The notes under the pieces: generated by a model
Seen by the model: the letters and a program-made list of their open reading frames with translations, nothing else
Told to the model about the DNA's origin: nothing
Database searches by the model: none
Made by a program: the position numbers and the translations under genes
Assembly (NCBI GenBank): GCA_007119405.1
Contig: SKPT01000628.1
Coordinates: 1 to 6,071, forward strand
Direction of reading: 5' to 3'
Length of the DNA stretch: 6,071 nt
Source: Phycisphaeraceae bacterium
GTDB lineage: Bacteria; Planctomycetota; Phycisphaerae; Phycisphaerales; Phycisphaeraceae
Part shown: one piece after another, positions 6,040 through 6,071 of the stretch
Layout of the letters: every line of letters begins with the position of its first letter
How positions within the stretch are numbered: position 1 is the first letter of the stretch

Positions 6040-6071
6040 TGTGGGGTGGGCAGAGCGAAGCGAAACCCGCC
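6040..6071 (+). repeat. Family B REP-like unit at the window edge
   Basis: A 32-nt match to the left arm at 4696-4727 with three differences, all transitions (TGTGGGGTGGGCAGAGCG versus TGTAGGGTGGGTAGAGCG at the start, and ACCCGCC versus ACCCACC at the end). The last two keep the hairpin stem paired (GGTGGGC with ACCCGCC leaves G opposite C intact). The other unit of the pair, if present, lies beyond the window. It begins 8 nt after the aguA stop. Confidence 0.8.

Overview
The window is GC-rich DNA, most likely from a planctomycete (Phycisphaerae-like) or a similar environmental Gram-negative bacterium. The main pointers are a PEP-CTERM sorting signal of the type common in Planctomycetes, housekeeping and catabolic genes with long spacers, and very repeat-rich intergenic DNA. 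The taxonomic call is an inference.

Layout. (1) 1-131: the C-terminal end of a PEP-CTERM exported protein, closed by a textbook intrinsic terminator (161-194). (2) 561-1586, minus strand: a complete type I glyceraldehyde-3-phosphate dehydrogenase (gap) with its own terminator (494-524) convergent with the first one. (3) 2172-3371, plus strand: an exported PQQ-dependent aldose/sorbosone-type sugar dehydrogenase, divergent from gap. (4) 3718-4614: N-carbamoylputrescine amidohydrolase (aguB). (5) 4931-6031: agmatine deiminase (aguA). The last two encode consecutive steps, agmatine to N-carbamoylputrescine to putrescine. They stand in the order opposite to the reactions and are separated by a 316-nt spacer carrying a perfect 32-bp inverted repeat. 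The arginine decarboxylase that would supply agmatine is not in the window.

The most notable non-coding content is a dense, mixed set of palindromic repeats: every intergenic space holds at least one. Family A (two copies, about 200 bp each) and family B (one complete pair, plus one unit at the right edge) consist of units with a GTAG tetranucleotide immediately 5' of a hairpin, in head-to-head pairs. That is the architecture of REP/BIME elements mobilised by RAYT (TnpA-REP) Y1 transposases. A and B share a conserved hairpin-loop core but have different, internally compensated stems, so they look like diverged relatives. Family C is a pair of 9-bp hairpins. Family D is a 10-nt periodic motif, present as a single arm behind gap and as a degenerate inverted pair behind the sugar dehydrogenase. 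No transposase is encoded here, so mobilisation in trans is an inference. Nothing else in the window looks like a defence system, CRISPR array, tRNA or rRNA.
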